Part shown: one piece after another, positions 10,811 to 21,260 of the stretch
Position numbering within the stretch: position 1 is the stretch's first letter
Layout: the number at the start of each line of letters is the position of its first letter
From: Limonium bicolor
Taxonomy: Eukaryota > Streptophyta > Magnoliopsida > Caryophyllales > Plumbaginaceae
DNA length: 64,000 nucleotides
Direction: 5' to 3'
Assembly: GCA_023374045.1 (NCBI GenBank)
Contig: CM041776.1
Coordinates: forward strand, 122,603,733 to 122,667,732
Made by a program: the position numbers and the translations under genes
The notes under the pieces: model-generated
Told to the model about the DNA's origin: nothing
Databases searched by the model: none
What the model saw: the letters and a program-made list of their open reading frames with translations, nothing else

Positions 10811-13800
10811 TGTAACACCCCAACCGCTAATCCTATGCTTACCGTCTAATCGTCCTATTAATCCTACGAGTTCGCAGCGGAATTATTACATACTTACTAC
10901 GGCGGGTGGAACAATGCCGCTAACCGCCCATACGGCTAGCTAGGCTACTAATACTTACAGTCACGGTCTGATGAACATAACGTACCGAGCTACTAAATTA
11001 CTTACCAAAATACCATATACCAAATACTTACATCCTGGATCACCGAGTATTTAAAGTATATTCGATTACAACCTTTCAAGCTTACCAAAAGAATGAGTTT
11101 TTAAAGCTACTCATCTATACCCCAATCCCATACTTCCATTATCCAAAAAGGTGTACCCCATGGTACACCGGCTACTCAAAAACTACAGCCATGTACTACT
11201 CAGTACACCCAATCATAAATTCATTGTTTACAATCAAAAGAAGATAAAGAAATAGAGCTATGTCCTCAGCATCTTCATCAATCTCGAGTACCTGCGTGTA
11301 GTAAAAATGGTGCCCCAAGGGGCTCAGCAAACGCTGCATATGGACTCCGCATATACCGCGTGCTAGCTAGGGCACGCCGACTATTTGACGTCCACTAAAC
11401 ATGCTTTTCATTCATTTCATACATACATGCTTTTCATACAAGTTACATGCTCATACAATTCATTACATAATCCAAGGCAACAATGTAGTAGCACACAACT
11501 TACTTACCTTCACAAGGTTAGCCAAATTATGCATCCGGGTTAATCGGAATGCTTTACTCTTTTACTCGTTACTTACTTTTTCTTACTTACAATTACTTAC
11601 TTTCAATTACTTTACTTACTCATTCTTACTTACTTACTTATACTCAAGTTAAGTCGTCGGGACCTCCGGCCTTGGGGACTACACCGTCCCACATCCGGGA
11701 TTTACTTGACTCACCAATCCGGGATGCTACCCACTTAAGGGATTTGGGCCGCGGACCAGTTTAAGAGTCAGGAATTGGAGCCAACCTCTCGTGACTCCGC
11801 ATCCTCACGCGTGGCCGAAACTATATCGGACTTCTACTCATTCCAATTTAATTACCATTTTAAGTTAGGATGGTTAGCTTGTTAGGAATAAGTTAGAAGT
11901 CCAAACACATCACAATCGGTCACAGTACAATACGTCATACATACACACATTCATATTCATCCCAACATTTCATGAATTATACAAACGAAGATTTTTAAGA
12001 AGAGATACAACATCATACAACACTACATGTTCACAAGTATGCATATTAACTCCGATTCGTGCATTTATCTTATTTGGTGATCAATTAGCACACAACACAC
12101 AAATCAGAGTAACCAAGATAGCATACGGGGCATGAGGAATCCATACCGTTCACCGTTGTACGTACTTCCAAACGTCCCAGTGTCACAAATCAATCCTATA
12201 CATACAAGTAAATGATTAATCTAACTGTCATTACTTAACTCATACTTACTATGTCCCTATATCTTACACTTACCATTACTTACTCATTTTTCCTTACTTA
12301 AGTTTTTACTTCCTTACTTAAGGTTTGCATGCTTACACACATGTACATATACATATATGCATGGGTATACATATACATATATATATACAATTATTATTTA
12401 GATTAAAATAAATTTTTTTTTTTGTCAGGACCGGACTTGCGACCGACCTTTGCAAGTCGGTCCTTCCAGTAGCTCAGGTTACGGAAATTCTTCTGGCCGA
12501 CCGGACTTGCATGTCCGGTCGCAAGACCGGTCCATTCCAGTAGGTTTCATCGGGGAATTTTTCTGGTCCGACCGGACTTGCAAGTCCGGTCGCAAGTCCG
12601 GTCGATTCCAGTAGCATTCTGACGGGAAAATTTTCTGCTCGACCGGACTTGCAAGTCCGGTCGCAAGTCCGTCGATTCTAGCTTTCCCGTCTTGTAAATC
12701 TGGGCTCGACCGAACTTACAAGTCCGGTCGCAAGTCCGGTCCGGCCCAGTATTTGCATTTAATTTCTGTTTTCAGTCCTCTCTTTACCCAATACTTCCCA
12801 TTGTTCCTACACTTAATCCTACATGTTTAACACCATTAAACCTCCTAATACACCCTAGTTCATTTCCTAACTCCTTACACAATTTTATACTCATTCACTC
12901 ATCTAATTTTCTAAGTTTCAACTCACACTTTCACTAGTTGTTTCCCTAGTTGTGTTTGCTACAGATTTTAGCACTAACACTCTCCATCTACAACTCCCTC
13001 TTCTAATGTCATTTCTAACACTCCTAACACATTACAATTACATTAACTATCTCTCTCAACTTACCTCTATCTTCCTTAATCAAAATCTGTTACACACTCA
13101 CATTATTCACCTAGTTTTAATTCTCTAAGTGTTCTAATCCTAGGCAAATTTTGCCATAGTCTCCCCTATAATTTTATACTCTCACCACATTGTTTTGCTC
13201 ACATCTATATTGTCTCACCTGTTTTCAACAATCAAAATACACAAGCTCCCATATACAATACCAACACTAAAACACTCCTAAAACACTACAAAATTTCCTG
13301 CACACAAACACTAATTCCCAAACTGTTTTCAATAAGTTTTACACATCTTTTAAAGCTTCAAAATACTTATATTCTCTTACACATCATACTACTAATGCAT
13401 TATCATTTTACAATACCAATTTTCATTCCTAAAAATCTGTTACACATACATATTCAAGACTACACAAGGGTGAGCTTATTTACCTTGCTTCTCTTCTTCT
13501 TCTTCTTTCTTCTTCTTCTTCCTTCCTTCTCTCTCTACCGGTTTTGTAATCCCAATTCCTCTAACACTACAACCCTTTATACACATTTTAATACACCATT
13601 CTAATACTAAGAACTAACCCTAACCATTAATCAAGTTTTAATCTAGGTTTTAGGGTTTAGAGAATTTATTACCTTCCAAGAGCACAAGGGCTGTTTGGGA
13701 TAGCTCAAGGACAAGATTTCTCACACCACCAAATGCCAAAATCGGCTGGACATACAAAAGACCAAACAAGGTTTAGTCTTAATTTTCGTTTTGCCATTTA

Positions 13801-14634
13801 GGCTAGAAAGAGATGGAGTTTTTGGGAATATTTTTACCTTAAAAGAACAAGGAGAAGGAGGGCCTTCTAATGGTGGTGTTGAAGCTCCCAATGGGGTATA
13901 CCCATAAAATCGAAAGTGGGTGTTTTCGGATTTTGGAAAGATGAAAGTGCTCTTGAAGAAGGAACAATGGTATAATTTTTGTAATTTTTGGAAGAGTGTG
14001 GAGGGAGTTACAAAGGAGAGAAGATAGAGTTTGTGGGTGTTTCTTATTTCTCCATGGATGTCGATTTGGAGAAGGAAGGAAATAGAGAGGAGGAAGATGG
14101 GGGCCTGTACGTGGAGAAGGAAATGAGTGGGGGAGAGAGAGTGTGAGAGAGGGGTAAAGTAATAAAGTAGAGTAGTAGTTTATTATTTTTTTGTTTGTTT
14201 GTGAGTAAAAGGGGAGTAAAGAGGAGTGTGAGGAGGGGCCAAAATCGGACAGCCCACACACACACATAACACTCTTACTTTTTATTTTCAAAGTGGACAC
14301 ATAGGTTTGTGTTATTTATATTTCTACCCCACAACTTCCCGTTTTTGACAGTTTTTACTAATCTCTCGTTTTCTATTTTATTGGTCCTAAAGCTTCACTA
14401 ATATTTATTAATGGTTATTTAGTTGACCAAAACTGTTACGAGTCTATTTGACCCGCTTAAAGACACGTTTTCCCGGTTACCTCGAAAAACGCGCTTTAAT
14501 GTTTAGTGTTTTTAATCCATTTCAAGGATCCGTTTTCTTCGGGATTTGTTCCCTTGTGATTATTTACACTTAATTAAGCTTCTAAAATATTCATTAGCCT
14601 AATTAATCACTATTTTTAATTACGGGGTATTTCA
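10811..14634 (-). repeat. 3' LTR of Tekay-1
   Basis: It pairs with 21132-24921 over its full length, with many 1-4 nt indels in low-complexity tracts. It contains the palindromic array at 12428-12751, a conserved hairpin at about 10920-10940, and TACT/CTTA-rich tracts near 11550-11650. Confidence 0.92.
12428..12751. repeat. GACCGGACTTGCAAGTCCGGTC palindrome array (3' LTR copy)
   Basis: About five units of roughly 60 bp. Each has a CCGGACTTGC / GCAAGTCCGG inverted-repeat core separated by linkers such as ATTCCAGTAGCATTCTGACG. The best units are perfect 22-bp palindromes. A poly(T)/AT tract flanks the array on the plus-strand left side. Confidence 0.88.
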
Positions 14635-15063
14635 ATCTACCCCCCTTAAGAAACTTTGCCCTCAAAGTTGCTCAAGGTTAATAGTTTTCATATTCTACTC
14701 ATTAGCAAACCAATTGTCCTAATGTGTCTTCCTACACCTATGAGGTGTTTACTTCTTTCACACTGCAAGCATACACATTTCAACATCATACGCAATTCAC
14801 ATACACAATACATCATTTCCATTCATACCATACCACAATACAAAATACATCATTACCATCCACAATACACATTACACCAATACACCATACATTGCACATA
14901 CACATCATTCATTACACATTACACATACACATCCATACTAAATTCACTTGCACTACATGTGCCATACAAAATGCAATGCTTACCCCGAAGCAATGCTAAG
15001 CAAAGGGTTCTACCCCCCTTAAAAGGGGTACGACCCGTACCCGTATACTAAATACTAGACTCT
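14635..15063 (-). other. Tekay-1 3' untranslated region with two PPT-like tracts and a hairpin
   Basis: The PPT proper, AAGGGGGGTAG, lies beside the 3' LTR at 14638-14650. A second copy, TTTTAAGGGGGGTAG, lies at 15010-15024 about 40 nt past the pol stop, preceded by a GGGTAC-GGGTC-GTACCC hairpin. The rest (14660-14990) is CA/TA-rich with repeated CACATAC/ATTACAC words and no credible ORF. Confidence 0.75.
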
Positions 15064-16245
15064 CTAGTCTATGAATAACTGCGGGTATTTAGCCTTCATG
15101 GCATCTTCCAACTCCCATGTCGCTTCTTCGACATCATGGTTAGACCATAGGACCTTCACCATTCGTATAGACTTATGGCGAGTGTCTCTGGTCTTCCTAT
15201 CAAGGATTCTCACTGGGGTTTCGACATATCTCATGTTTGGCTCAATGGATAGTCTCTCGGGCTCCAACACATGAGAAGGATCAGCCATATACTTCTTGAG
15301 TTGTGACACATGAAATACATCATGGACACGTCCCAAGTCCTCAGGTAGTGCTAACCTGTAGGCTACTGAACCAACTCTTTCGGTGATAGTGTACGGCCCT
15401 ACAAACTTTGGGCTTAGCTTGCCCTTCTGACCAAATCTGAAGACACCCTTCATAGGTGAAACTCGCAAGAACACTTGGTCGCCCACGGCGAACTCGAGGT
15501 CGCGTCGTCTCACATCCGCATAGGATTTCTGTCTATCTTGGGCTGCCTTCATGTTAGCTCGGATTTGTTGCACTTCGGCTTGCACTTGCTCAAGGTACTC
15601 CGGTCCTATTATGACCGCTTCACTTGACTCATCCCAACACAAGGGTGTACGGCAAGGTCTACCGTATAGAGCTTGGAAAGGCGACATCTTAATCGAGGCG
15701 TGATAACTATTATTATACGAGAACTCGATAAGATGAAGCTTATCTAACCAACTCCCCTGAAAGTCCAAGGCACATGCCCGAAGCATGTCCTCCAGTGTCT
15801 GGATGGTCCTTTCTGTCTGACCGTCGGTCTGAGGATGGAAGGCGGTACTCAACTTCAATTCTGTACCCAACGCTTCCCTTGTGGCTCTCCAGTATCTCGA
15901 AAGAAATCTGGTGTCGCGGTCAGATACTATGGTCTTAGGGACTCCGTGGTGTCTGATAATCTCCTTATCAAAAAGCTCAGCTAGCTTTACTACCTTCCAG
16001 GTGTCCTTCATCGGTATGAATCTGGCAACCTTGGTAAGGCGATCTACTACAACCCAGATCATGTTGAGTCCTCCCCTAGCAGGTGGGAGTCCTACAACAA
16101 AATCCATGGAGATATCATGAAATTTCCACTCCGGAATTGGCATCGATTGTACCATTCCGCCCGGTCTACGGTGTTCAAATTTTACCTTCTGGCATGTTAA
16201 GCATCTCAATACAATTCTGTCACATCTGACTTCATTCCAGACCAC
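15064..16245 (-). pseudogene. Tekay-1 integrase core, GPY/F module and chromodomain
   Basis: A 393-codon open stretch. It holds the CLTCQ zinc-binding cysteines near the start, and the integrase DDE core: D in FHDISMDF, D in VSDRDTRF, E in [16 protein letters not shown]-like module ([10 protein letters not shown]) follows, then a C-terminal chromodomain-like segment ([16 protein letters not shown]) ending at the stop. This enzyme would insert element cDNA into the genome, and the chromodomain would bias it to chromatin marks. The block itself is open, but it is displaced by a frameshift from the upstream RNase H/zinc block, so polyprotein continuity is broken near 16210-16245. Confidence 0.9.
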
Positions 16246-17018
16246 CAGAAGTACCTCTTCATGTCTTTGTACATCTTGGAGGCTCCCGGATGGACTGATA
16301 ATGTAGAACTATGTGACTCTCGCAGGATGCGATCCCTTAGCTCAGCATTGCTTCGGGGGACGCATAGCCTGCCATTCAACCGAATCAAACCATCTTCATG
16401 TAGCTTAAAATCATACTTTTTCTTCTCAAATGTACCATTCTCGATCTTGTGTCTGATTTCGGTTAGGTAAGGGTCGCTCAACTGAGCGTCTCGCACCTCG
16501 TCAACCAAGCTAGAAGAAGCGAGTAGCGAATGGAGCGAGTGTGCTCGACGGCTCAGGGCGTCGGCTACAATGTTTGCCTTCCCTTCCTTATACTGCAGAT
16601 TGATGTCGTAGTCTGAGAGAAACTCCATCCACCTTCTCTGTCTCAAGTTGAGTTCTTTCTGAGTGAATACATACTGTAAGCTCTTATGATCGGAGTAGAT
16701 GGTGATGCTTACCCCATAGAGATAGTGTCGCCATATCTTCAAGGCGAAGACAATGGCTCCTAACTCTAAGTCGTGAGTCGGGTAATTCTCCTCATGTTTC
16801 TTCAGCTGGCGGGAGGCATAAGCAACAACCTTGCCATGCTGCATGAGTACGCATCCCATTCCTTTGCCTGATGCATCACAGTACACCTCAAATCCCTCTG
16901 TGCCCTCTGGAAGAGTAAGGACGGGCGCTGAGGTCAATGAGTCTTTCAGTTTCTGAAATGATAGCTCGCACTCGTCTGTCCATACAAACGGTGCATCTTT
17001 CTTCATCAATGTAGTCAT
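16206..17018 (-). pseudogene. Tekay-1 RNase H and integrase zinc-binding N-terminus
   Basis: Begins in the RT/RNase H connection. It continues through RNase H, with the first Asp in [10 protein letters not shown], a later acidic DLELGA and [10 protein letters not shown]. It ends in the integrase HHCC zinc domain (His in [12 protein letters not shown]; the Cys pair is in the next frame). RNase H degrades the RNA strand of the RNA/DNA hybrid during reverse transcription. The frame differs from the RT block upstream and from integrase downstream, so at least two indels bound it. Confidence 0.9.
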
Positions 17019-17131
17019 GGGCTTGGCGACTTTCGAGAAGTCCCTTACAAATCTCCGGTAGTAACCGGCTAGACCAAGAAAGCTCCTAATGTCGGTAACA
17101 GTCTTAGGTCTAGGCCATGATCGTACAGTTT

Positions 17132-17830
17132 CTACTTAGAAGGGTCAACCGAGATACCTGCGCTCGAGATGACATGTCCAAGGAATACCTGATCAAGCCA
17201 AAACTCGCATTTGGAGAACTTCGCATAAAGCTGGTTCTCGCGCAGTGTCTCAAGCACTTTCCTCAAATGGGTTTCATGTTCCTCTGGTGATTTGGAATAT
17301 ACAAGGATGTCGTCGATGAAGACCACAACCGAAGTGTCCAACTGCTCACTGAATAAACGATTCATGAGGTCCATGAATTTTGCCGGTGCGTTTGACAAAC
17401 CGAATGGCATCACTGTGAATTCGTAGTGGCCATATCTGGTACGGAATGCCGTTTTCTCAATGTCTTGCTCTTTGATTGCAATCTGATGATACCCTGAACG
17501 GAGGTCGATCTTGGAGAAGACTGAGGCTCCTTTCAATTGGTCGAATAGGTCGTCGATACGTGGTAGTGGGTATTTATTTTTGACTGTGACCGCATTCAGC
17601 TCGCGGTAGTCAATGCATAGTCGGAGGCTACCGTCCTTCTTCTTCACGAAGAGGACCGGTGCTCCCCAGGGTGATACGCTCGGGCGTACAAACCCTTTGT
17701 CTAGAAGGTCTCTCAACTGCTCTTTCAATTCGGTCATATCTGCTGGTGCCATGCGGTACGGTGCCCTAGCAATGGGACCGGTACCTGGCAGTAGATCAAT
17801 TTCGAATTCCACTGCTCTCGGTGGTGGCAT
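17132..17830 (-). pseudogene. Tekay-1 reverse transcriptase
   Basis: Fingers and palm of a Ty3/gypsy RT are visible: [46 protein letters not shown] in two parts, [25 protein letters not shown] and the catalytic FIDDILVYS. It copies element RNA into cDNA. A one-base loss near 17132 produces an early TAG and shifts the frame into the RNase H block. Confidence 0.92.
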
Positions 17831-17843
17831 GCCGGGTAGCTCC

Positions 17844-18433
17844 TTAGGGAATACATCGGGATACTCGGATACAATGGTACTTCATCACTGAACTCTGGAT
17901 CTCGCTCCAGGTCTTGTACATAACAAAGATACACCTCTTGGCCCTTTCTGAGCTCCCGGTACATGCCATGGCAGATATAAGTGTGGTCGAAGGCTCTCTC
18001 GGTCTCTGGCGGTAAGATACGGTAACCCCAGAAGGACTCTTGAGCAGCAAACGATGCTCGGCGCAGAGGATTCTACCCTTGTGCCGCTCCAACCAATTCA
18101 TCCCAATGATTACGTCGAATCCCAATCCATTGAATTCGAAGGAAATGGGAAACGATTCGCCTTTGATTTGGATTGTGGCTGATTGATAGTATTTGGTGCA
18201 CTTTACTCGCTCCTTCGATGGGAGAGTAACCATGAAGTTCGGTAGCTCATCCGCATCTAGCTTCAACCTCTTCACAAAGGATGGTGATACGAAAGTGTGA
18301 GAGGCGCCGGAGTCGAATAACACATTGGCATCAATGCCATTTACTGGGAAGGTTCCCGTTAGAATGGTGCCGCTTCTGCCGGCTTGTGCTTCGGTGAGGA
18401 TGCTCAGGTTACCTTCGGTACCGAGTCCACAAC
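17844..18433 (-). pseudogene. Tekay-1 protease-linker block with predicted pol-specific 3' splice site
   Basis: It contains the retroviral-type aspartic protease motif FDSGASHTFVSPSF and a GFDVIIGMNWLE segment. The block is open upstream to 18521, but I place the coding start at the AG acceptor at 18434-18435 (AATAG|GTTGTGGACTCGG). The Tekay-3 copy has a matching acceptor (ATTAG|GCTGTGCACTCGG), and both are in phase with the Gag donor. Protease cleaves the Gag-Pol polyprotein. The downstream linker shifts frame before RT. Confidence 0.85.
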
Positions 18434-18573
18434 CTATTGGATTCACAATTGGATAAGTATTGATGGTGGACACAAGTGGAATTAAATCAACACTGCTCTT
18501 TATTGATAAACCAACCATCATACATGTCGTGTCTCTAATACACGTTACTAATAGATTACATGATACTAGGAAT
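18434..18573 (-). promoter_or_regulatory. AlkB-to-protease interval: poly(A) signal and pol acceptor
   Basis: Between the AlkB stop and the protease acceptor the minus strand carries AATAAAGAG (18499-18507), followed by GT-rich sequence, then the AG acceptor at 18434-18435. Tekay-3 has AATAAAGAG at 51787-51795 in the same place although the surrounding sequence has diverged. This fits a poly(A) signal for a terminal AlkB exon. Function is inferred. Confidence 0.6.
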
Positions 18574-19311
18574 TTAATACTTTCTAAAGGTAAGGTTCAG
18601 GCGTCCTGGTTTCATGTGTGTGGCATTGATTATTGCCGGCGGTGCCGTATTCAACTTGATCTTGTTGATCCCGTGATACAGCATCCTAGAGTTTCCACCC
18701 ATGATTAGGACATCTCCTGATCTCAATACCAGTTTTTGTGCGAGGTCCACACGCTTCTGCTCGCTATACAGGAATACGGCGTCATCACCAATGGACCAAG
18801 ACACTACGGGCACTCCTTGTTCAAGAGATTCCGCTGTCTCGTCCTTGTCTTGGTGTAACCCAAGTCGTCCTTCTTTTCATAGAAGTTGACGATACAAAGG
18901 TCCGCTTCAAGTGCGGGGATTGGTTCAGGTTCACATTGTTGTGCAAGTTCTACTGCTTGTGTGATGAGGGTCTGAAACTCTGGTGGTATTGTCGGTGGCG
19001 TCGCTCCATCTTGTGTTCGTGTCTCCTGGTATGTCTTGGTATAAGGATTCCAGTCCTTTCCCAAGCACATCATCTTCAGCTTCATCTTCGCTCCACCGGG
19101 GAATTCGGGTGTGTAAAATCCACCTTGACCCGTTCCTAGCTCGTTGCATCGTCGGATGATTGAGATTTGCGCTTCGGGTGTCAGGTATCCCTTTAATAAA
19201 TCATACCTGGTCGGATGACCTGACACTGTTTGTTGGTGTAGTCGTGGTTGGTGATGTCGATCTCTTCTTGATTCAAGGTTACCGGTATCGGGTAACAGAT
19301 ACTAAAGTTTC
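18574..19311 (-). pseudogene. AlkB-type 2OG-Fe(II) dioxygenase exon in Tekay-1 (ALKBH1-like)
   Basis: Family members oxidatively demethylate alkylated or methylated bases in DNA or RNA using Fe(II) and 2-oxoglutarate; plant ALKBH1-type proteins act on N6-methyladenine or tRNA m1A. Visible landmarks: RPGM and LTPEAQ near the N-terminus, KMKLKMMCLGKDWNP, the 2OG-binding N-x-Y (CIVNFY), HQD Fe ligands (codons at 18847-18855), GDVLIMGG followed by the distal His (YHG), and the 2OG arginines in RLNLTFR. The exon starts at an AG acceptor at 19312-19313 shared with Tekay-3 and ends at a TAA (18574-18576). Two one-base losses break the frame, near 19198 and near 18862-18873 just before HQD, so this copy is inactive, although all metal- and 2OG-binding codons survive in one frame or another. 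Confidence 0.9.
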
Positions 19312-19462
19312 CTATGGTTACAAATTTCATCTACGGTGAGTACTAGTTTCAACTACTCCATTTCATGCTTAATATACACTTCATTTATTTACTCATGCAT
19401 TCACTCATACAGTTACTCTACTACTAGGCATGCTATTTCAAGGATTAAAGGTTTATGATTAC
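19312..19462 (-). other. Predicted intron between Gag knuckles and AlkB (Tekay-1)
   Basis: The minus strand runs CCAAG|GTAATC at 19462 to CATAG|GAAAC at 19312, 151 nt. The donor leaves phase 1, matching the AlkB frame and, alternatively, the protease frame from the acceptor at 18434. The sequence inside is non-coding and differs from the equivalent Tekay-3 interval (50790-50934). Confidence 0.7.
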
Positions 19463-20904
19463 CTTGGCCGGATTTCGAACCGGGCCCATCACGGTCAATC
19501 ACATGCAGAACAGGCTGCCTCTGAGGTGCGCCTCTCTGAGGGCCCCGGGATCCCTGTCCCTGAGGTGCCTGCTGGGCCGGTGCATCGCCAGATGCCACCT
19601 CCTTGCCCTCTCTCTGCTTGTAGTTTGAAGTTTCCCTTCGGCTTTCTCTCTGGGCACTTGTTAGTGTGCCCAGCTTCTGGCAGTTGTAGCATTTGATCTC
19701 CCTCCCGTAGCAGTCCTTACCAGGATGGTCCTGGTTGCACTTTCTGCACACATAGGTGCGGCCGTCGGAGAAGGTTTTGGCGGCCCGGAGCTAGAACCTG
19801 AGGTTAGAGGGTTAGCACATGTGTGCGTGGGTATACTAGAAATGATACTTATGTGAATACGAATTGGATTAGAATTTACCCTTAGGTGGGTGTGATCTCA
19901 GTGGCTTAGCTGCCACCGGTGCAGAATAACCAAGCTGAAGTAACTCAGATGGTTTGCCCTGCTCAGCATGGGCACTGCTCTCACCCTGGGATTTCTTTGA
20001 TTGAAAGAAATTCCCCTTTTCTTTTTCCAGCTTTCCCTGGTTCTGCTCCTCGCTGGGTTTTGTTATTGGCTTGCGCTTCAGCGCGGTCTTCTCCCCTTAG
20101 TTGGCAAGTGATCTCAACGCGAGAAGCCGCGTGATAACACTCCTGAAATTTCAGGTATTAGCCGGGATTCTCATTTAAGGAAAGATAAGGAAAGATTCAA
20201 GAATTCAAGGAATTTAAGGAATTGAAATGATACTAAGGGTTAACCGTTATTTACCTGAAGGAGGTAAACCTGGTAGCCCATACCGTACCGAGGCGATGGC
20301 TCAGACCGCCATAGAAGCGATCGACCAACACCTGGCCGGTGTATCCTAGATCAGGGAGAAGACGGAGAATGGAGGTGAAGGTGCGGTAGTACTCATCCAC
20401 AGACATCTTGTCTGTCATCTTTAAGGCGTCTAGCTCTAGCCTTTTCTTGTTTTACATGCTCCGGATAGTACTTGATCGGAGGAGAGATGCAAGGACTCCC
20501 AATCGAAGTGGGGTCGCTGACGTGCTCGTGCTTGACTAGCTTCCACCAATCCATAGCATCCTTAATAGTAGCAGCAACTCTGACTCGAACTCCAGCAGGA
20601 GCTTCGAGGGTTTCAAAGCCGTCTCCATCTCGGAGATGTAGGCTTCGAGCTTAGCCGGATCACTCTCGCCTCTAAAGCAGGGAGGACGGAGATCTGCGAT
20701 AGCTTTTACCCAGTTTACTTCTCTGGGTGGCGGGGGAGGGACTGGCCCCGTTTGAGTTTGTTGGGTTTGTTGGGATTGTTGTACAGCTTGTATTACTTGA
20801 GGTAGCATCTGCGCTACCGTGGCGGCGACGATCTCAGCTATCGTCTGCGCGCCGGGTCCGTCACTGCCCCCTCCTCTGGGGCGACCTGGACCTCTGCCTG
20901 ACAT
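19463..20904 (-). pseudogene. Tekay-1 gag in three exon-like blocks
   Basis: Block 1 (20904-20255) starts MSGRGPGRPRGGG, with a Gln/Pro linker and the capsid region (NWVKAIADLRPP, then KLEAYISEMETA). Blocks 2 (20142-19880) and 3 (19797-19463) follow two GT...AG gaps of 112 nt (20143-20254) and 82 nt (19798-19879). Block 3 has two zinc knuckles: an unusual CX2CX3HX4C (CRKCNQDHPGKDC) and a standard CX2CX4HX4C whose second half lies in a shifted frame. Gag forms the virus-like particle and binds RNA. The capsid part is broken by indels near 20600 and 20450. The start is supported by Tekay-3, where the same position reads TTG. Confidence 0.85.
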
Positions 20905-21131
20905 CTGAATATTTAACAGTTACGTTAGGCTTTGCAAGATATGACTCAAAGGTCTTGGAATTTAAGCAAGGTATCGTTCATAAGAACGTTAAGGGTATCC
21001 GTCGTTAACAACGGTAGTTCCTAGTTAGGTTTCTAAGTATCCGTCTTAAGACGGTTGAAATCCTAACTCGGTAATCTCCTATGCTCGGTACTATGGACAT
21101 CAGAGCGTAACTACGCTCTGATACCACTTTT
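20905..21131 (-). promoter_or_regulatory. Tekay-1 5' leader and primer-binding site
   Basis: The PBS TGGTATCAGAGC (minus, 21115-21126), five bases from the 5' LTR, is complementary to the 3' end of initiator Met tRNA. The remaining leader to the gag ATG at 20904 is non-coding, with GTTAAG/AACGG-like short repeats. Confidence 0.9.
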
Positions 21132-21240
21132 TGTAACACCCCAACCGCTAATCCTATGCTTACCGTCTAATCGTCCTATTAATCCTACGAGTTCGCAGCG
21201 GAATTATTACATACTTACTACGGCGGGTGAAACAATGCCG

Positions 21241-21260
21241 CTAACCGCCCATACGGCTAG
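21241..21260 (-). other. Conserved terminal hairpin in the Tekay-1 LTR
   Basis: The minus strand reads CTAGCCG-TATGGG-CGGTTAG, a 7-bp stem with one G-U pair. It lies about 110 nt from the LTR end, and the other LTR has it at 10920-10940. Hairpins with other stems but an ATGGG/GGTGGG-type loop sit near the ends of solo LTR A and the Tekay-3 LTR. Confidence 0.65.

Noticed and set aside
21115..21126. Possible tRNA remnants at the PBS sites
   Set aside because: Only the 12-20 nt primer complement is present; no cloverleaf or A/B boxes.
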